NCBI RefSeq assembly: GCF_905404315.1
Contig: NC_066265.1
Location: forward strand, 28,172,501 to 28,236,500
DNA: 64,000 bases
Reading direction: 5' to 3'
Source: Leptidea sinapis
Taxonomy: Eukaryota > Arthropoda > Insecta > Lepidoptera > Pieridae
Position 1 is the first letter of the stretch. Each line of letters begins with the position of its first letter. Below, piece after piece: positions 58,902-64,000 of this stretch. The position numbers were made by a program, and so were the translations under genes. Under the pieces are notes generated by a model. That model saw nothing but the letters and a program-made list of their open reading frames with translations, had not been told where the DNA came from and did no database searches.

Positions 58902-61193
58902 CCGTAAAACGGGGTGAATGGGGACGAAACTAGATTTTAGATGACATTTTCTCTGATTTCTTTCTATAAAACCTATGTTATTTATATTTAAAAACTTGAG
59001 TTAAAACTATCTCTATTAGATAAAATGTAGAAAGAACTTAAAAAATTTACGAATTACTCATGATAGCTTAAAATGTTGCCCATCCCTATTTAAACTCTTA
59101 GAGGGGTTAATAGGGATCAGCTATGGGACAATAGAAAAAAACAGTCAGGGTTGTCACGGCTAAGTCAAATATTACCATTATTTTGCACAGTCGGGTAAAG
59201 GTTAAATAATACAAATGAATTCAAAAATATAAAATCACTGTAATAATCAACATTATAGAAGTATTAAAATCTTTTTTTAATCAACATACTATACTTAAAG
59301 TATTATAATTAACATATTAATTATTATATTAAGTATAAATAAGAGGCCAGGTTATCACCTATAAAAATTTTAGATCCAATTTTATCACTGAAATACGGCA
59401 TTGCAATAGTTCAAACCCAGTCTTGGAAAATATTACCATCTTAACGAGCCGGAAGGTGTGCAGTTGTACCTACAATATTTATGTCCATTTTGCCGCCACG
59501 TATCGTACATATTTTGCAATTTATATACAACATATGGGGGTAGAAGAGTGCCGTCAGCTGCAGAAGTCATCATAAGAGATGTGGAACCCTTTGTATGGTT
59601 CATTACCCTTTCAGGGTATTTGACTGTTCTCTTAACCAACACTCTGACGTCCTGGGTCATCGCTGAGGTTGGTCTCATCGTAATTATCAATGTTAGCAGG
59701 TGGTGTGCCTCGAAGAGACGTTTCAAGTTTTCTAAAATATTCATCGATGGTTTCTGGTGAAACAGCTGCTCTTGCTCTCTTTGTATTTTGACTGAGTCTT
59801 TTGCTAATTTTATTTTTATGCCTTTTAAGAAAACATGACATAAAATCAGGACATGGCAAATTATTTTTGAACCTTTTGATATCAACTCCCATTTTATCCA
59901 GGTATCCTTTTATCAGCAATCTAAAATCAATGGGTTCTAGAGGATATCCCCATTCTGAACATACATTTACGTACTCTACTAAGTACGCTTCTTCAGCCCG
60001 GCTTAGGGCAGTTTGGCCTCCTTGTTTTTTCATGACACGGGTGTTGTGCTGATGCAGGACTGATTTCGGTATATCGTATTTCCGTGAAACATCTTTAAAG
60101 GAAAGGTTAGAGCTATTGTACTCGTGTAGTGCTATTTCTATTACAGAATCGTCATATTTTTTATGATTTGTGTTTCGACTAGTTTGGTAATCACGCGGCG
60201 TTGTCCAAAAATAGATGTTATCTGAAAAAAGAAAGAGATTTAATGATAGAATTGCACTTATTTCTTATTATTGTTCAACAAATATAAACTCGTTTGTCTA
60301 CCTATTGCATTAAAAATATATTATAACTAACCAAATTCACATGGAATCACAATAGTACCAGCAAACTTATCTGGTGATTAAGTCGGAAAGTGGGCATCGG
60401 AACTTCTTAATGGAACCATGTAACTATCCAAGCTGAGCTTGTGCTTATTAGAATTATCATAACACATGCTCTTCCTATATATCCACATCTTAAGTAACGA
60501 TTTCTTTGAATTGTAAAGCTGTTGTACCCCCTCATAATTACTACTCGTCATAATTTATTTTTTACTTTTTAGTTATCATGTATTAATAATCTTTGCATGT
60601 TTAAAGCCGATATTTAATTTTGTAACTATTTATATGATAAAAAACAAGAACATTGTGGTGACAGCCCTGTCCCTATTGACCCTTCTACATTCCCATTGAG
60701 TCACTAAGCTCGTCACTATTAACCAAATATGGCGTCCCTATTAGACTTACTAACCATCCCTATACACCCCATTCGGCGTTCCTATTCACCTCAAATTTCG
60801 ATAAAAAGTATCTCCACCCACTTTTAACCGTTAAATTTACAAATAAGCGCTTAAATTGTACTCACCCTTTATGTAACGTCTCTAGAAATAACTAATATAC
60901 CGTAATAAAACTAAACTAGCTCAAATAGTTCTAAAAAAATATATTTATCTCGAAAGTTTAGAACCACAAAAAAACACCGGTAACAGAGCAACAACTTCAG
61001 TAGTGAATCTTACGCCGAATTGCTTGACTTCATGTTAAACAAATGCTGCCAACCTAGAGAGTATATATTCTACTACGATTTTCTTCAAAAAAGTATGTAG
61101 TAATCTATGGTAAGCAAATTAATTTCTCGTCTCAGGTTCAATTTTGATTTTATCCCTATTCACCCCTGGATCCCTAATCACCCCGTTTTACGG
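58902..61193 (-). mobile_element. pogo/Tigger-like DNA transposon, degenerate
   Basis: The termini are a perfect 16-bp inverted repeat (58902-58917 and 61178-61193, CCGTAAAACGGGGTGA), with weaker similarity further inward. TA flanks both ends (58900-58901 and 61194-61195), the target duplication of the pogo group. The minus strand holds a decayed transposase with a psq-type helix-turn-helix and a DDE domain. The element interrupts an older repeat; the unoccupied relative is at 46406-46816. Confidence 0.93.
59330..60230 (-). pseudogene. pogo/Tigger-like transposase, inactivated
   Basis: Read on the minus strand, an open segment from about 60220 to 59632 has a pipsqueak-type helix-turn-helix (SFKDVSRKYDIPKSVL), then a CENP-B-like DNA-binding part (SEWGYPLEPIDFRLLIKGYL) and the first DDE motif (NYDETNLSDDPG). 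A frameshift follows immediately. The next frame continues with VLVKRTVKYPERVMNHTKGS and LLPPYVVYK, ending in a stop at 59433. Beyond it, at about 59345-59390, the second motif (FIGDNLAS) is still legible. The expected C-terminal part is missing. The order of motifs is that of Tigger/Jerky-like transposases. Confidence 0.88.
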
Positions 61194-61213
61194 TAAATAT
61201 TAGAGGTCAGTGT

Positions 61214-61604
61214 TATTGTTGGTGTTGACACAAATGACACAATGTTAGCCAAATTGTGTCAACTGTCTCGCGCCCGCGTTGTTCGTTTATCACGGGCCCT
61301 CATATAGCTGTGTACTTATTGTATTTGTAATTATTAATCTATACACACGTTACTTTTAAACATATAATGCGAAAGGTTTTAATTAGATTTAAATAATTAT
61401 AATATTCTATTAATAATTTATAATTGCATATTTCTCGAATCGATGTCTATTCCAGTATTGGTTGAAACAATAAATATTTAATTGTCAACGTTGTTTATCT
61501 CAGCGACCGCCACGCCGGTAGCTGTTACCTCTACGCTTGCACGCGCTCTTTACATTAATTATTTGAAGGCCTATTTACAAAGAGGCATTAATAAATTAAA
61601 TTTA
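61214..61604. other. intergenic, nothing recognised
   Basis: No coding signal or clear repeat. Confidence 0.5.
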
Positions 61605-61653
61605 TGAATGATGCAGGACTCGAACTCTTACAAACTGAGCCAATCGTTCGAGT
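61605..61653 (-). repeat. tRNA-like element, truncated relative
   Basis: It matches both ends of the 54343-54414 element (GATGCAGGACTCGAACTC on the plus strand and AACTGAGCCAATCG) but lacks about 32 bases spanning the anticodon arm. Outside the tRNA-like part both share TTGTTCAACTC-CAGGT further right, so the repeat unit is larger. Confidence 0.6.
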
Positions 61654-62020
61654 GACACATGGTTCGTAACACTTGGTACCTATGTCTTGTTCAACTCCCA
61701 GGTTATCCATCAATCCTATACTTATAACATATACAGTATGAATTTTGCATATATGAATGAAATGTAGCTACATACTTGCTATAGCATTTGATGACGATAC
61801 ACAAAACATGATCGGTTCACTAAACTCTATTAGCTATGATACAGATATTTACATTTTTTACCGCACTCTAGCGATAAAAACGCAAATTGCAATCACTGTG
61901 TCAATTTTTCGTGCATTTAAGATGTTGCATAAATTATGACGTGCTTTGTATTGTGTATTTTCTTAATTCACCAGTAGATGTCACTCATGCATGATCCAAT
62001 GTGAACTAATAATTATTGTA

Positions 62021-62460
62021 TACTAGCTGACCCAGCAAACGATGTATTGCCATATAAAGTAATCAGAGAAAAATCAATAATTAAAATTTTTGGGATATAA
62101 AAATAGATGACGACCGATGCTCCGACCTACCATATATTAAATCGTACAAAAAATGTATCATACTACAATAATTATTATATTCCTAAGAAAGTTAGAAATA
62201 TATAAAGCTTCTAATTAGTTATTCATTTTAAACTATTCTTTCTTTTTTCTTTAAACACATCACGGGGACACAACAAAGGATAAACAAAATTATTGTTTTT
62301 ATTTCATTCCGAGCATTTTCAGATTTATTCACTTTTTAAACCTTCTCTTGACTTCCACAAATAATTCAAGACCAAAGATAACCAAATCGGTCCAGCCGTT
62401 CTCGAGTTTTAGCGAGACTAACGAACAGCAATTCATTTTTATATACAACGTGAACCAGAA
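62021..62460 (+). repeat. dispersed repeat R5, copy 2
   Basis: Starts TACTAGCTGACCCAGCAAAC, as at 44369, and contains AATCGGTCCAGCCGTTCTCG. It diverges in the middle from copy 1. Confidence 0.62.
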
Positions 62461-64000
62461 AGGGTATAACATCCCTTCAATGGTACGTTATTTGGGTCAT
62501 ATGCAATAGTATGGTGATGTTTAAGTTTTAATAAATAAATAAAAAAAAAGAAAAAGACTTCCCTACGAAATAAAAATATTATATTTCAATTTCTTTTCTT
62601 AGACAACCCTAAATTTAAGAGACTGCCCGTTTTAGGCGGGGCCTTCGTTTATAAACAGAATGAGGTCACCTACCTATGGACTTAAACATAAACAATAATC
62701 TATGATTAAGGAGTATGCACACTACATGAAATGTGGCTTGTGTCTATGTTATTATTCATTCATTTTTTACTTCCTGTTATTGAAACAAATAAACAAAATA
62801 AGAAATTACATAACATTACACAGTTTCACGTCTGTATTCCTGAAGGGTTAGAGGTGTATTTTTTCCACCCACGTTTCACTATGTTTAATTCCCACGTAAT
62901 AGGAGGCGAGCATCTACATTGCTGAACTATGGGCTGCTAGTGAGAAATTTCCTACGAAAAACTCAATAACTGCCCCATTCCATACCCAGGCCGGGTACAA
63001 AACCCGGTCCGGGAATGGCGTACATATTATTAATACGAGGATGGTCAAAGATATCCATATTTGACAAAAAAAATCCGTGAAGAACAATTTCTTATTAGGA
63101 GTCTATTAGAATTATCTTTATTGGATAAAACATTTTTGAATTAAAATGTCAAGACTCATTTGCCCAGTAATAAGAACAGCTACAGTGCCATTCAGACCAA
63201 ACCATAATAATGCTAACACATTTTTGAAAAAGGTGCCGTTGTGGTACCCATAATCTACAATTACAAATTTGGAATTATGTTCAATGTAACTTGAAGAAAA
63301 CTTCAAATAATTCTACATTGAAGTGCTTACGTAATAACTTATCAAAAATGTGAACTCATTTAATTTCGAACATAATAAACAAATATTGAATTAAAAATGG
63401 TGAAGTGTGTAGGGTTCCTTTAGAATAGACATTTACACACACACAGAGCAGTTAATATCGTGTTTCAAAGCGCAATTCAAAGATTATTAACGCAGACAGG
63501 CCGATCTTTTCAACCTAACATATTTAAAAAAACACAGTTACAATTACACTCGCGGAAATCAGAGTAAATACTAACATAACATAGTTTCATAATTAGATTA
63601 GAATTTAAAAAATCTTTATTGGGTAATACATAACTACAGTAAATACAAATTTAGAAGTATTTTCAATGTCAGCTAAAGCAAATGCATATACAAAATAATT
63701 TTGTCTTCATGGCAAAATGAGAACACTAATTGCTTCACAGCTGCAATGAATCGTAGGCATTTTACTATTATCTGATATTATGCCACATCTACGTTTTTCA
63801 TCTATTTAAGGTCAAAGAGAGTTCAAAAAAACAGCTGATTAGGGTTGAGGTAATCATAGTTTTTGCGAAAACTTAGCACTTTAAATATTGTATTAAAATA
63901 AAATGCTAATTCATTTCTGACTTCACATATTCATTAGAGATGACCTATGGAATGTCTGGTTCAAAGCATAGTATACCCATTTAGTTTCACCTTGTATATT
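62461..64000. other. intergenic, mostly unrecognised
   Basis: Apart from the S1 fragment at 63146-63257 nothing could be identified. Low-complexity AT-rich stretches dominate. Confidence 0.5.
63146..63257 (-). repeat. SINE-like repeat S1, fragment (copy 11)
   Basis: Only the segment from CTCATTTGCCCAGTAAT to CCCATAATCTA remains, with an internal deletion. Confidence 0.75.

Noticed and set aside
1..64000. CRISPR arrays, rRNA genes, bacterial operons
   Set aside because: None seen; spaced repeats here are transposable elements and the genes have introns, so the window is animal nuclear DNA.

Overview
This is a piece of an insect nuclear genome, most probably a moth or butterfly (Lepidoptera). 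The evidence is three intron-rich animal genes with GC-rich exons in AT-rich introns, plus a dense set of repeats typical of Lepidoptera: a roughly 300-bp SINE-like repeat in eleven copies, Jockey/CR1-like LINE tails, and Tc1, mariner and pogo DNA transposons. I see no bacterial-type operon, rRNA, CRISPR array or convincing functional tRNA.

Gene layout. (1) Plus strand, 625-18762: the last 13 exons of a 2-oxoglutarate dehydrogenase E1 (OGDH)-like gene, entering from the left edge; every splice phase joins without a break. (2) Minus strand, 25566-19102: a complete four-exon SWEET-family sugar transporter of 230 residues. It converges on the OGDH-like gene, with the two stop codons about 340 bp apart. 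(3) Plus strand, 36464-55141: a complete 13-exon DNAJC16 (ERdj8-type J protein) of 804 residues with signal sequence, J domain, thioredoxin-like domain and one membrane span. The three genes serve different compartments (mitochondrial matrix, membrane, ER membrane), and nothing in the sequence shows that they work together.

Repeat layout. The OGDH-like introns hold LINE fragments (5.7 and 6.1-6.4 kb), a direct repeat pair (6.7 and 8.1 kb), three MITE-like fold-backs (10.0, 10.3 and 12.9 kb), an inactive Tc1-like transposon with perfect 26-bp ends (11.17-12.87 kb) and a long fold-back (14.6-15.1 kb). The region between the SWEET and DNAJC16 genes (25.6-36.4 kb) is mostly old repeats, with LINE pieces at 31.7-34.1 kb and a decayed mariner transposase at 34.9-35.7 kb. 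The DNAJC16 introns hold further SINEs, including an inverted pair in the last intron, and other repeats. Downstream (56-64 kb) are LINE tails and a pogo/Tigger-like transposon (58902-61193) inserted into an older repeat whose unoccupied relative is at 46.4-46.8 kb.

I found no clearly new biological system. The best leads are the divergent but apparently intact OGDH paralogue, the occupied/empty-site pair for the pogo element, the hairpin-forming intronic repeats, and a small unrecognised cysteine-rich open patch at 57.4-57.5 kb. All identifications come from reading the sequence and from memory of the families; no database search was run.
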